From JBGCDD01 sp045105075 (GTDB lineage Bacteria; Pseudomonadota; Alphaproteobacteria; Rhodobacterales; Rhodobacteraceae): DNA of 28,596 nucleotides. The position numbers and the translations under genes are program-made. The number at the start of each line of letters is the position of its first letter. The first letter of the stretch is position 1. Shown here piece after piece: positions 1 through 8,087 of this stretch. Below the pieces are notes generated by a model. It was not told where the DNA came from, made no database searches, and worked only from the letters and a program-made list of their open reading frames with translations. The stretch is from positions 1-28,596 of the forward strand of contig JBGCDD010000001.1 in NCBI GenBank assembly GCA_045105075.1, written 5' to 3'.

Positions 1-2743
1 GACACAAATAGGCCGCATCTGCGACCTGATCGATGCCGAACACCACCTGGCCTTCGCAGGCCTCGTACCACTGCGCACTGAACGCCAAAAGCCGCTGATT
101 GCGCGCGTCCAACTGGCCAAAAAGCTCGGTCTCGGCAATGATCGCCAGCTTGCGGCTAAAGTCCGCAGCCCCCTTCAGCCCGACCTCTGACTCCTCGGCC
201 CGCGCCACCCCGTCAATCCGCCCATCCTTGATTTCCACATAAAAATCATAGGCTTCGGGGTGCTCAAAGTGATCCTCCATAAAGATCACCGTGGCCTCGG
301 GCAGCAAATCGCGCAGCTTCTGACGGGTGAGCAACCGGCTTTGCGAATCGTGACTGGCCAGCGCCTTGTCCATGATCAAAACGTCCGGCCGCTTGATCGC
401 GGCGCGCGAAAACGCCGCGCGTTCCTGAAACACCGCCGGCAGGTTCGCGCCCCCCAGCCCCGCTGGCAAATCATAGATGATCGCCGAGATTTCTTCGCGC
501 AGACCCGCCTCGCTCAAAACCTGCGCCACCACATCTTCAACCGCGTCCCCACGCGCCCCCGCCGACATCGAAACCCGCCCATAGATCGCGTTTTCCAGCA
601 CGCTTGAGCGCGGCAAATAGGTGTCGGGCGACAAAGCCAGGAACATATCGCCCACCAGCCCGCGCATCAGCTCCGAGCGGTCCCGGCGCAGCGCCATGAT
701 CTTGTCCTTGAACGCATCCGGAAAGCCCGGCCCGATCTGTTCCGCACTCAGCAGGAACGGCACGGTCAGCATCAGCGCCCGGTCAGCATCAGCCAGCGCC
801 CCAGTGCCCAGCGCGGCGATTTCCAGCAGCCGGTGATAGACGTCTTCCTCGATGCCCAGCTTGCGAAACAGCGGGTGGTCAATGCCGTCGCGCCCAAAGG
901 TCTGCGCCAGCGTTTCCACCACACCCCGCGCAATCTCAAGCCCATCGCGCGCCAGACCATTGTCCATCAGCATCGCAATAAACCGGCTATCCGACGCCAA
1001 AGCGCGCGGCGCGATATGACGCGCGGGGGCGGCAAAAAGCAGGTTGCCGCCCAACGGCAGGCTGGGGTTGAACGTGTCGGGGTCAAAGTGGTGCACCACA
1101 TCGCCCAGGCCCGCCTCGATCAATCGCGCGCGCACTTGCGGGCGCAATGCCACAATGCGCGTGGCCAGATCACCATGCAGCACCCCATCAAATCGCGAGC
1201 GCAACGTGCGGCGGAACATCAGCTCGTCGATGCCCATCGCTTCGAGCAGTTTGAACCACCAGTCGCGAATATCCTCGCCGTCGCCCAGCCCGGCCAGCGC
1301 CGGATCGATCCAATCACCCTCCAACGAATCGCCGCTGTTGCCGGCGCGTTTTGCCTCAACAACCGTGCGCGCATTCTTGGCACCACCCACAGGGCGCAAC
1401 CGCAGCGGCATCATCAGGTTTTCACCCAGCGTGCCGTCAAACAGATACGGGCGCGAATGCGCATACCCGATGCGCGCCGCAATCACCGCTTGGTGCAACT
1501 GGTCCAACCGCAACCCGGCCATTTCCACATGCCCGCGCGTGGGCATCAATTCACGCGTCAGCACTTGCGCCAGCGCGGTGCGCTCACTGGCGCGGCTGCT
1601 TTTGATCGCCACCCGTGATCCCGCCGGCACCACCAGAGAAATATCCTCAAGCACCGGATGCCCGTCGCGGTCCTGAACCGAGATGTCCTTCAGCACAATG
1701 TCCCCGCGCAAATGCGGCAACGTCTCAGGCGTGTCGTCAAACAGCGCCTCATCGATCATGCCTTTGGGCTGGAACTTGTCCATCACCACGTCCCAGCGCA
1801 GGTTCATGTCCTGCACCTGATTGTAATAAAACAGCAATTCCTTCCACGGGCTTGACAGATCTTTGTAGGCCGCAAGGGCCGCCACCAGCGCCCCGACGGT
1901 GATTTCCCCCTTGATCGCCAGATACCCGCCAACCGAATAAAACAAAAACGGCGTCATCTGGGTGATCAGATTATTCAGGAACTTCATGAAGAATTTCTTC
2001 TGATAGATCCGAAATCTGATCTGAAACAGCCGCCCCAGCCGGTCGCTCACCTGCGCCAGCCGATACCGCCAGCCGCCATTGGCGCGCAAATCGCTGATCC
2101 CGGCGGCACTTTCGCCAATCTCGGAACTCAGCGCGCGGATCTCTACAATCCGGTCCTTGTTCAGCAGGTTGATCTGGCGCTGCAACATCGGGATCAGCCA
2201 CGCCTGCAACGGGATCAGCGCGACCGAAGCCAGCCCGAACCACACCGATTGCGCAAACAAAAACACCAGAATCGTCATCATCTGGCCGAACTGGAACGCC
2301 GGTTGCGCCACCGCATCGCCCATCAAGCCGCCCATCGGCTCGGCCTCAGAGGTGATCATGCTGACCAGCTCGCCCTGGCTGGTCTTGCGAAAATAGGGCG
2401 ACGGAAACCGCATCATCCGCGAAATCAACTGATAGCGCAGCCGACGCAACAACCGCTCGGCCAACACGCCTTTCATTGTGTTGATGCGCATCTTCATCAG
2501 CCCGCTGGCCAGCACCGTGCCCAGAAACGCAAAGCACAACGCCAACAGAAACTGCACCTGGCTCAGCTCATAGCCCAGCACCATCACCGTCGCGCTTTCG
2601 GCACCAATCGCATCGTTGATGATCCGCTTGGGCAATTCCAGCGAAGCATAGAGAAACGGGAACGACACCAAAGTCAGCGCAAACAGCAACAATTGCTGGC
2701 GCTTGGAGTGCTTCCAGATAAAGGAAAACAGCGTGGGTTCCAT
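1..2743 (-). CDS. ABC-transporter-like permease/ATPase with C-terminal cyclic-nucleotide-binding-type domain (partial, degenerate ATPase motifs)
   Basis: The frame is open from the ATG at 2743 to the left edge, about 914 residues, with the end outside the window. Residues ~1-330 resemble the membrane domain of an exporter-type ABC protein, with several hydrophobic segments. An ATPase-like domain follows, but its key motifs are eroded. The Walker A region reads IKSSRASERTAL (from about residue 380), so the P-loop glycines are lost and Arg388 replaces the lysine. The LSGGQ position reads LPAVF (~768-772). Walker B reads VLIMDKALASHD, with Lys793 in place of the catalytic Glu. About 380 residues separate Walker A from the signature, against roughly 110 in a normal domain, and two Q-loop-like segments (GYAHSRPYLFDGT ~430 and LSPDTYLPRSSVLENAIYGR ~705) flank the extra stretch. 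From ~850 the sequence resembles a cyclic-nucleotide-binding fold (CEGQVVFGIDQVADAAYL). An ATP-dependent transport role is doubtful; a sensor or scaffold role is possible. No partner gene is visible. Domain calls come from motifs, not a profile search. Confidence 0.8.
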   Translation of the reverse strand, partial: MEPTLFSFIWKHSKRQQLLLFALTLVSFPFLYASLELPKRIINDAIGAESATVMVLGYELSQVQFLLALCFAFLGTVLASGLMKMRINTMKGVLAERLLRRLRYQLISRMMRFPSPYFRKTSQGELVSMITSEAEPMGGLMGDAVAQPAFQFGQMMTILVFLFAQSVWFGLASVALIPLQAWLIPMLQRQINLLNKDRIVEIRALSSEIGESAAGISDLRANGGWRYRLAQVSDRLGRLFQIRFRIYQKKFFMKFLNNLITQMTPFLFYSVGGYLAIKGEITVGALVAALAAYKDLSSPWKELLFYYNQVQDMNLRWDVVMDKFQPKGMIDEALFDDTPETLPHLRGDIVLKDISVQDRDGHPVLEDISLVVPAGSRVAIKSSRASERTALAQVLTRELMPTRGHVEMAGLRLDQLHQAVIAARIGYAHSRPYLFDGTLGENLMMPLRLRPVGGAKNARTVVEAKRAGNSGDSLEGDWIDPALAGLGDGEDIRDWWFKLLEAMGIDELMFRRTLRSRFDGVLHGDLATRIVALRPQVRARLIEAGLGDVVHHFDPDTFNPSLPLGGNLLFAAPARHIAPRALASDSRFIAMLMDNGLARDGLEIARGVVETLAQTFGRDGIDHPLFRKLGIEEDVYHRLLEIAALGTGALADADRALMLTVPFLLSAEQIGPGFPDAFKDKIMALRRDRSELMRGLVGDMFLALSPDTYLPRSSVLENAIYGRVSMSAGARGDAVEDVVAQVLSEAGLREEISAIIYDLPAGLGGANLPAVFQERAAFSRAAIKRPDVLIMDKALASHDSQSRLLTRQKLRDLLPEATVIFMEDHFEHPEAYDFYVEIKDGRIDGVARAEESEVGLKGAADFSRKLAIIAETELFGQLDARNQRLLAFSAQWYEACEGQVVFGIDQVADAAYLC

Positions 2744-2887
2744 GATGGCGTCCTTGGGCCGGTGCGTCACAGCTAATCTCGCACCCCCCTGAACACAAGC
2801 GCTGCGCGCCACACAACCGCGATCCCACTTGTGCCTTTTCGGACGCGGCGCTATTGGCTTTGCAACTTTGTTACGCAGGAGGCCCCC

Positions 2888-4651
2888 ATGCTGAAACGTC
2901 ATTTCGACAAGACCAAACTGCCCAGCCGTCATGTGACCGAAGGGCCCGCGCGCGCACCGCACCGCTCGTATTACTATGCCATGGGGATGACCGAGGAAGA
3001 GATTCACCAGCCCCTCGTCGGCGTCGCCACCTGCTGGAACGAAGCCGCGCCCTGCAACATCGCGCTGAACCGTCAGGCCCAGTCGGTCAAGGTTGGCGTC
3101 AAAGCGGGCGATGGCTCACCGCGTGAATTCACCACCATCACCGTCACCGATGCCATCGCTATGGGCCACGAGGGCATGCGCTCGTCCCTGGCCTCGCGCG
3201 AAGCCATCGCCGACACCGTTGAGCTGACCATGCGCGGCCATTGTTACGACGCGCTTGTGGGGCTTGCGGGCTGCGACAAATCCCTGCCCGGCATGATGAT
3301 GGCGATGATCCGGCTGAACGTGCCGTCGGTCTTCCTTTACGGCGGCTCGATCCTGCCTGGCCGCGCGCCCGAAGGCGCCGCTGTGCCCGCCGAATACGCC
3401 AACCGCGATCTGACCGTGCAGGACATGTTCGAAGCCGTCGGCCATCAGCAAAACGGCACCATGACAGAAGCGGAACTCGACATTCTAGAACGCGTCGCCT
3501 GCCCGTCGGCCGGGGCTTGCGGTGGCCAGTTCACCGCCAACACCATGGCCTGCGTGTCCGAGGCAATCGGCCTCGCGCTGCCCAATTCCGCCGGCGCCCC
3601 CGCCCCTTACGAATCGCGCGATCAATACGCGATTGCCTCCGGCGAAGCGGTCATGACCCTGCTGGAAAAGAACATCCGCGCGCGCGACATCTGCACCCGC
3701 CAAGCCTTCGAGAACGCCGCCCGCGTGGTCGCCTGCACTGGCGGGTCGACCAATGCCGGTCTGCACCTGCCTGCCATGGCGCACGAAGCCGGGCTGGACT
3801 TTTACCTCGACGATGTGTGCGAAATCTTCCGCGACACCCCCTATTTCGTCGACCTCAAGCCCGGCGGGCAATACGTGGCCAAAGACCTCTACGAAGTCGG
3901 CGGCATCTATGTGGTGATGAAAGAGCTGCGCAAAGCCGGCCTGATCCACGAAGACTGCATGACCGCCACCGGTTATTCCATCGGCGAAGAGCTCGACAAA
4001 GTCGAAATGGAAGCCGACGGCAAAGTCATCCACCCGGTCGCCACGCCGATCACCAAAACCGGCGGCGTCGTCGGCCTGAAGGGCAATCTGGCCCCCGAAG
4101 GCGCGATCGTCAAAGTCGCAGGCATGGAACCTCAGCACCAGTTGTTCACCGGCCCCGCGCGCGTGTTTGCATGCGAACAGGCCGCGTTTGAAGCCGTGCA
4201 AAACCGCACCTACGAAGAGGGCGATGTGTTCGTGATCCGCAACGAAGGCCCCGCAGGCGGGCCCGGCATGCGCGAAATGCTGGCCACCACCGCCGCCCTT
4301 TCGGGCCAAGGCATGGGCAAAAAGGTCGCGCTGATCACTGACGGGCGCTTTTCCGGTGCCACACGTGGTTTCTGCGTCGGCCATGTCGGACCCGAAGCGG
4401 CCCATGGCGGCCCCATCGCTCTGTTGAAAGACGGCGATGTGATCACCCTGAACGCGCCCGAAGGCACCATTTCCGTCGCCCTCACCGACGACGAACTGGC
4501 CCAACGCAAAGCCGACTGGAAAGGCCCGCGCGACACCATCTATGCCTCTGGCGCGCTTTGGAAATATGCGCAACTGGTGGGCGAAACCTACAAAGGGGCC
4601 TGCACCCACCCCGGAGGCAAAGCCGAGAAACATGTCTACATGGATCTCTAG
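2888..4651 (+). CDS. ilvD: Dihydroxy-acid dehydratase
   Basis: It dehydrates 2,3-dihydroxy-isovalerate and 2,3-dihydroxy-3-methylvalerate to the 2-oxo acids of valine and isoleucine synthesis, in the cytoplasm. The 587-residue protein is full length. The conserved Fe-S cysteine motifs are present (ATCWNEAAPCN, LAGCDKSLPGMMM, CPSAGACGGQFTANTM), as are the C-terminal family motifs ITDGRFSGATRGFCVGHVGP and ALLKDGDVI. An upstream in-frame start would add 19 residues, but the ATG at 2888 is preceded by a perfect AGGAGG (2877-2882) five bases away and gives the usual N-terminus. Whether the cluster is [2Fe-2S] or [4Fe-4S] cannot be told here. It diverges from the ABC-like gene, and its 3' end overlaps the following lipoprotein gene by 20 bases, suggesting co-transcription. 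Confidence 0.97.
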   Translation: MLKRHFDKTKLPSRHVTEGPARAPHRSYYYAMGMTEEEIHQPLVGVATCWNEAAPCNIALNRQAQSVKVGVKAGDGSPREFTTITVTDAIAMGHEGMRSSLASREAIADTVELTMRGHCYDALVGLAGCDKSLPGMMMAMIRLNVPSVFLYGGSILPGRAPEGAAVPAEYANRDLTVQDMFEAVGHQQNGTMTEAELDILERVACPSAGACGGQFTANTMACVSEAIGLALPNSAGAPAPYESRDQYAIASGEAVMTLLEKNIRARDICTRQAFENAARVVACTGGSTNAGLHLPAMAHEAGLDFYLDDVCEIFRDTPYFVDLKPGGQYVAKDLYEVGGIYVVMKELRKAGLIHEDCMTATGYSIGEELDKVEMEADGKVIHPVATPITKTGGVVGLKGNLAPEGAIVKVAGMEPQHQLFTGPARVFACEQAAFEAVQNRTYEEGDVFVIRNEGPAGGPGMREMLATTAALSGQGMGKKVALITDGRFSGATRGFCVGHVGPEAAHGGPIALLKDGDVITLNAPEGTISVALTDDELAQRKADWKGPRDTIYASGALWKYAQLVGETYKGACTHPGGKAEKHVYMDL

Positions 4652-5270
4652 GGCGCTGCTGCTCGGCGCACTGGTACTGACCGGGTGCGCCGAGGGGGCC
4701 AAACTGCCCTTCGCGCCAGACCTCTCGGGCATCAGCGCGCGCGCTGCGGCCCTCACCAACGGAGCCGGGCGCAAGCGGCTGGCCGAAACCGCGCTGGCTG
4801 GCAAAGACATCATGCTCGCCGCGCCCGATGGCTATTGCATCGACCGCCGCTCGCTCAAACGCGCCAAAAAAGCCAGCTTTGCGGTCGTGGCGCGCTGCGA
4901 TTCATTGGGGGTTGAGGGCTATTACGACGTGTTCGACCTTGCGTTGATCACCATCACCACCGCGCCCTTCCCCAAAGACGCCGCACGTCCCGGAGCCTCC
5001 GATCTGATCCGCGCCGGCGCGCCTGCCAAAAGCCTCGACGAACTCACCAGCGGCGGCGTGCCCTTCGTACGTCTGGCCTTGGGCGGGCACCAAACCGAAA
5101 ATGTCAGCCCCGAACATTGGCGCGGCATCTTCGTGTTGAACGGCCATTTGGTCGCCCTGGGCCTCTACGCCCCCGATGGCAGCCCCGCCCTAGACCGAGA
5201 CGGCGCCTATCTTCTCAGCGATCTGGCCCGCCTCACCCGACGCGCCACCGAAAAAGCGCAAAGCGACTGA
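4632..5270 (+). CDS. Predicted lipoprotein of unknown function
   Basis: This encodes 212 residues if translation starts at the ATG at 4632, giving MSTWISRALLLGALVLTGC. That is a short basic start, a hydrophobic stretch and a lipobox (LTGC), so the product should be lipidated at Cys19 and tethered to a membrane on the periplasmic side. The mature part has no motif I recognise; it contains two cysteines (in DGYCIDRRSLK and VVARCDSLG) that could pair. The start lies inside the end of ilvD, a 20-base overlap in another frame. An earlier in-frame start at 4542 would bury the signal peptide and is unlikely. Translational coupling to ilvD is probable, but no link to branched-chain amino acid synthesis is evident. 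Confidence 0.8.
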   Translation: MSTWISRALLLGALVLTGCAEGAKLPFAPDLSGISARAAALTNGAGRKRLAETALAGKDIMLAAPDGYCIDRRSLKRAKKASFAVVARCDSLGVEGYYDVFDLALITITTAPFPKDAARPGASDLIRAGAPAKSLDELTSGGVPFVRLALGGHQTENVSPEHWRGIFVLNGHLVALGLYAPDGSPALDRDGAYLLSDLARLTRRATEKAQSD

Positions 5271-5384
5271 GCCGAAAAAGGCGCAAATCTACATTAAATC
5301 TGCTTAATCCATGATAACTGGTTTATCAGTGCGAAACTCTTTCGTTAGATACTGCCAAACGGATCGGTGTGCCCGAGGAGTGAC

Positions 5385-6146
5385 ATGAGCAGGATACTCG
5401 ACCGGCTGTTGCACGCACGCACCCTGCGCCGCTGGCGTAAGGCCGCGCGCGGGTCTGCCAACAGTCCGCTTTCCCAGCTGCGCACGCAGCGCAATCAGGC
5501 ACGCGATCTGCGCACCCATCTTGATCAGCTCATTCACGTGGCCGATGGTCGTTTGGCCCTGCCGATGATCGGCTCGTCGTTCTTTTCCAAACCCCACGGC
5601 ACCGATTGGTCCTGGCGCCCCGAACTCTGGCGCGGCCCGCTGCCCACACCGGGCCTGTCTTCCGTTCCCACGCGCTCGATGTTGGGCGAAGAAGTCACGC
5701 TGTTTCACGATTGCGACTTTTCCGAGCTGACCCTGCGCCAGTTGCGCAATCAGCGCGAAGCGGACCTGGCCCCTTACGGGCTGCGCATGGATGTTTTCAA
5801 GTTTGACGGCTCGTTCCTGTCGCTGGTGATCGATCTGCCCGCCGGCGTCACCGACCAGTTGACCCGCCAACACCTGATCCGCGTTGACACAATCATCGAA
5901 GTCGAAAAACCGCTGGAAATCTTCGCGAGGCTCAACATCAAACACGGGCCCAACACCGAACAGGTGGTGCGCGAACTGCCGCTGCACGAACAGGATGTGA
6001 TGGTCGAATTTGACCTCGCCTATTCGCGGCTGAACGAAAAACGCATTGAACGGGCCTGGCTCGATCTGATCTTTGAAGCGCCCGATATGAACCAGGTGGT
6101 GCTGCGTGATCTGACCTTTGCGCGCCATCGCCGCGCCGCGATCTGA
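5385..6146 (+). CDS. Uncharacterised protein, possibly DUF6478 family
   Basis: A 253-residue soluble protein with no signal peptide or membrane segment. The start is set by GAGGAG (5375-5380) ahead of the ATG at 5385; an in-frame GTG at 5367 has no such site. The N-terminal ~45 residues are basic and probably helical (RTLRRWRKAARG, SQLRTQRNQARDLRTHLDQL). The rest is mixed, with strand-like runs such as FKFDGSFLSLVIDLPAG and DVMVEFDLAYSRL. I recall a DUF6478 family of this size and type in Rhodobacteraceae, but this is recollection and uncertain. The stop overlaps the ribosome site of the next gene, so the two are likely made together. Confidence 0.75.
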   Translation: MSRILDRLLHARTLRRWRKAARGSANSPLSQLRTQRNQARDLRTHLDQLIHVADGRLALPMIGSSFFSKPHGTDWSWRPELWRGPLPTPGLSSVPTRSMLGEEVTLFHDCDFSELTLRQLRNQREADLAPYGLRMDVFKFDGSFLSLVIDLPAGVTDQLTRQHLIRVDTIIEVEKPLEIFARLNIKHGPNTEQVVRELPLHEQDVMVEFDLAYSRLNEKRIERAWLDLIFEAPDMNQVVLRDLTFARHRRAAI

Positions 6147-6158
6147 GGAACCTGACCC

Positions 6159-6533
6159 ATGAGCGAGCTGACCCTGACCAAGATCCGCCTGTCGCAGGGC
6201 ACCTATCTGGGCCACATCACCGGTGCCGCCACCAGCGGCGCGCGCCCGGACATTCGCGTCACCTATCTTGATCAACCGATCGAGGCCGAGCTGGCCGATA
6301 ACGACACCCCCGGCACCTGGTCGCTGTCCTTTGCCATCCCGCCCCATGCGCTGACCGATGGCGTGCACAGCTTTTTGATTTTTGACAGCGAAGCCGACTT
6401 GAAACTTGGCGATCTGACCCTGATCGCAGGCGCCCCGGCGGCCGATGATCTGCGCGCAGAAGTCGAATTGCTGCGCGCCGAACTTGATATGCTCAAACGC
6501 GCCTTCCGCCGTCATTGCCTGGAAACGATGTAA
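6159..6533 (+). CDS. Small uncharacterised protein with C-terminal coiled coil
   Basis: This encodes 124 residues beginning at the ATG at 6159. Its ribosome site (GAGGA, 6145-6149) overlaps the TGA of the upstream gene, 12 bases away, so translation is likely coupled. The N-terminal ~90 residues look like a beta-rich domain (TKIRLSQGTYLGHITG, GTWSLSFAIP, GVHSFLIFDSEA). The last ~30 residues form a heptad-like helix with leucines (DLRAEVELLRAELDMLKRAF), a probable coiled coil for self-association or pairing with the upstream product. No family is recognised. Two CtrA-like boxes begin just after its stop codon. Confidence 0.75.
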   Translation: MSELTLTKIRLSQGTYLGHITGAATSGARPDIRVTYLDQPIEAELADNDTPGTWSLSFAIPPHALTDGVHSFLIFDSEADLKLGDLTLIAGAPAADDLRAEVELLRAELDMLKRAFRRHCLETM

Positions 6534-6537
6534 CGCC

Positions 6538-6602
6538 TTAACACGTCGTTAACGCGCCATCGCAGAGGTTAACGCAACTTAGGTCGTTACCAAGTCATTA
6601 AC
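6538..6602 (+). promoter_or_regulatory. Tandem CtrA-like boxes
   Basis: TTAA-CACGTCG-TTAAC at 6538-6553 matches the CtrA consensus TTAA-N7-TTAAC exactly. A second site, TTAC-CAAGTCA-TTAAC at 6587-6602, differs at one base. A single TTAAC half-site lies between them (6569-6573). All are in the same orientation. CtrA is the response regulator that controls the cell cycle or motility in alphaproteobacteria. No protein gene starts downstream on the plus strand, so what the sites control is unclear. Confidence 0.5.
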
Positions 6603-6638
6603 GCACCTGAACTCGTGTTTTTGCAAAACCACCCCCCC

Positions 6639-6653
6639 AAAATGTACAGTTTT
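6639..6653. repeat. 15-base near-palindrome, copy 1
   Basis: AAAATGTACAGTTTT, centred on TGTACA with AAAA and TTTT arms. The same 15 bases occur on the opposite strand at 25785-25799, just upstream of the Rieske oxygenase gene. The symmetry suggests a dimeric regulator site. This copy lies between two convergent genes. One 15-mer match in a window this size can arise by chance, so the case rests on the palindromic form and intergenic placement of both copies. Confidence 0.3.
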
Positions 6654-6671
6654 TCATAAACCCCGGACAGA

Positions 6672-6706
6672 AAAAGGCGGCCCTTCCATGCGAAAGGCCG
6701 CCTTTT
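6672..6706. terminator. Bidirectional intrinsic terminator
   Basis: AAAAGGCGGCC (6672-6682) and GGCCGCCTTTT (6696-6706) are perfectly complementary around a 13-base loop. The G+C-rich stem with a T run on each strand is typical of a rho-independent terminator working both ways. It sits between the convergent 3' ends at 6533 (plus) and 6747 (minus), and would stop both transcripts, including any short transcript started at the CtrA-like boxes. Confidence 0.85.
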
Positions 6707-6746
6707 GAGTGCTGTGGCGCAGCGCGCGCTGCGTTAACGCTTTGGC

Positions 6747-8081
6747 TCAGTCGTTGGGGCCAAGCGCCGACAATCCGGTCAGAATGTCGATGGCATAGGC
6801 CAGCTGATAATCGTCTTCACGCAACTCGGCGGCCTTTTCTGCCTTGGTGCGATCTTCCTCGATCTGGCGAATCTCGTCCTCGGACAGGCTGTCATTGTTC
6901 AGACTGCCGCGCAGGTCCGCTTCCGACCGTGTGCGCCGTGTTGAGGGCTCTTCTTCTTCGCTCTCGGCCCGGCGACGCGGTTGCACCACCACGATGTCAG
7001 GCGACACGCCCAAAGCCTGAATCGAGCGACCCGATGGCGTGTAATACCGCGCCGTGGTCAGGCGCATCGCACCGTCGCCGCGCAATGGCATCACCGTCTG
7101 AACCGAGCCCTTACCAAAGGATTTCGTCCCCACCACGATGGCGCGACGATGGTCCTGCAAAGCGCCCGCAACAATCTCGGACGCACTGGCAGACCCACCG
7201 TTGATCAACACCACAATCGGCTTGCCAGCGGCCAAATCACCCGGCGTCGCGTTAAAGCGCTCGCCGTCTTCCGGGTTGCGCCCACGGGTGGAAACGATCT
7301 CGCCTTTTTCAAGAAACGCGTCGGAAACACGGATCGCCTGGGTCAGCAAACCACCGGGAATGTTACGGAAATCCAATACGATACCGTTGATGTTCTCCAT
7401 CCCACCGGCATCTTCGATCTGCTTTTTGAAACCCGATTCCAGGTTCGGCGTGGTCTGATCATTGAACGTCGTGATCCGCAAAACCACGCTCTTGCCCTCG
7501 GTGCGGGTGCGCACTGCGGTCAGCTTGATGGTGTCGCGAATGATGCTCACGTCAAAGGGTTCGTCTTCGCCTTCGCGCACCACAGTGATGATGATCTCCG
7601 AGCCCACAGGCCCGCGCATCAGATCCACCGCTTTGTCCAACGTCAGGCCCAAAACACTCTCGCTGTTGACATGGGTGATGAAGTCGCCAGCCTCGATTCC
7701 GGCCTCATCCGCAGGGGTGCCATCAATCGGCGAGACGACCTTCACAAAGCCCTCTTCCTGCGTCACCTCGATGCCCAGTCCGCCAAATTCACCGCGCGTC
7801 TGCACCCGCATCTGCGCCGCGTCATCCGGGGACAGATAGCTGGAATGCGGGTCAAGCGAGGTCAGCATACCGTCAATCGCAGCCTCGATCAGCTCACTTT
7901 CATCAACCTTTTCAACATATTGCGCGCGGATGCGTTCAAAGATGTCGCCGAACAGATCCAACTGCTCGTATACACTTGCCCCCTTTGCACTTTCCTGCGC
8001 CAGCAAAGGCCCTGCAATCTGCGTCGTTGCAATCACACCTGCCAATGTCCCGCCCACGGCGGCCATCACGAACTGCTTCAT
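6747..8081 (-). CDS. ctpA: Carboxy-terminal processing peptidase, S41 family
   Basis: A 444-residue periplasmic serine protease with an N-terminal signal or anchor (MKQFVMAAVGGTLAGVIATT...LLAQ). A PDZ domain follows at ~95-170 (GLGIEV, VSPIDGTPADEAGIEAGD), then the S41 core. By alignment with known CtpB spacing the catalytic residues are Ser299 (GGSASASEI), Lys324 (SFGKGSVQ) and Gln328. The C-terminal ~75 residues are charged and low complexity (RRRAESEEEEPSTRRTRSE) before a helical tail. It is the last gene of gpmI-envC-ctpA, six bases after envC. This order recurs in alphaproteobacteria, where such proteases act on envelope or cell-wall proteins. LDFRNIPGG replaces the more usual LDLRNNPGG, which should be tolerated. 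Confidence 0.95.
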   Translation of the reverse strand: MKQFVMAAVGGTLAGVIATTQIAGPLLAQESAKGASVYEQLDLFGDIFERIRAQYVEKVDESELIEAAIDGMLTSLDPHSSYLSPDDAAQMRVQTRGEFGGLGIEVTQEEGFVKVVSPIDGTPADEAGIEAGDFITHVNSESVLGLTLDKAVDLMRGPVGSEIIITVVREGEDEPFDVSIIRDTIKLTAVRTRTEGKSVVLRITTFNDQTTPNLESGFKKQIEDAGGMENINGIVLDFRNIPGGLLTQAIRVSDAFLEKGEIVSTRGRNPEDGERFNATPGDLAAGKPIVVLINGGSASASEIVAGALQDHRRAIVVGTKSFGKGSVQTVMPLRGDGAMRLTTARYYTPSGRSIQALGVSPDIVVVQPRRRAESEEEEPSTRRTRSEADLRGSLNNDSLSEDEIRQIEEDRTKAEKAAELREDDYQLAYAIDILTGLSALGPND

Positions 8082-8087
8082 CTTTGT

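Noticed and set aside
3485..4813. Long minus-strand open frame (442 codons) opposite ilvD
   Set aside because: It is antisense to an unmistakable full-length ilvD; high-GC coding sequence often gives long opposite frames. No family features were seen in it.
5312..5328. Inverted repeat TGATAA-CTGGT-TTATCA ahead of the 5385 gene
   Set aside because: Six-base arms in an AT-rich promoter-like gap are expected by chance, and no known operator was recognised.
5304..6515. Minus-strand open frame of 403 codons opposite the two uncharacterised genes
   Set aside because: The plus-strand genes have good ribosome sites and protein-like composition; the antisense product is rich in Gly, Gln and Arg with no recognisable domain.
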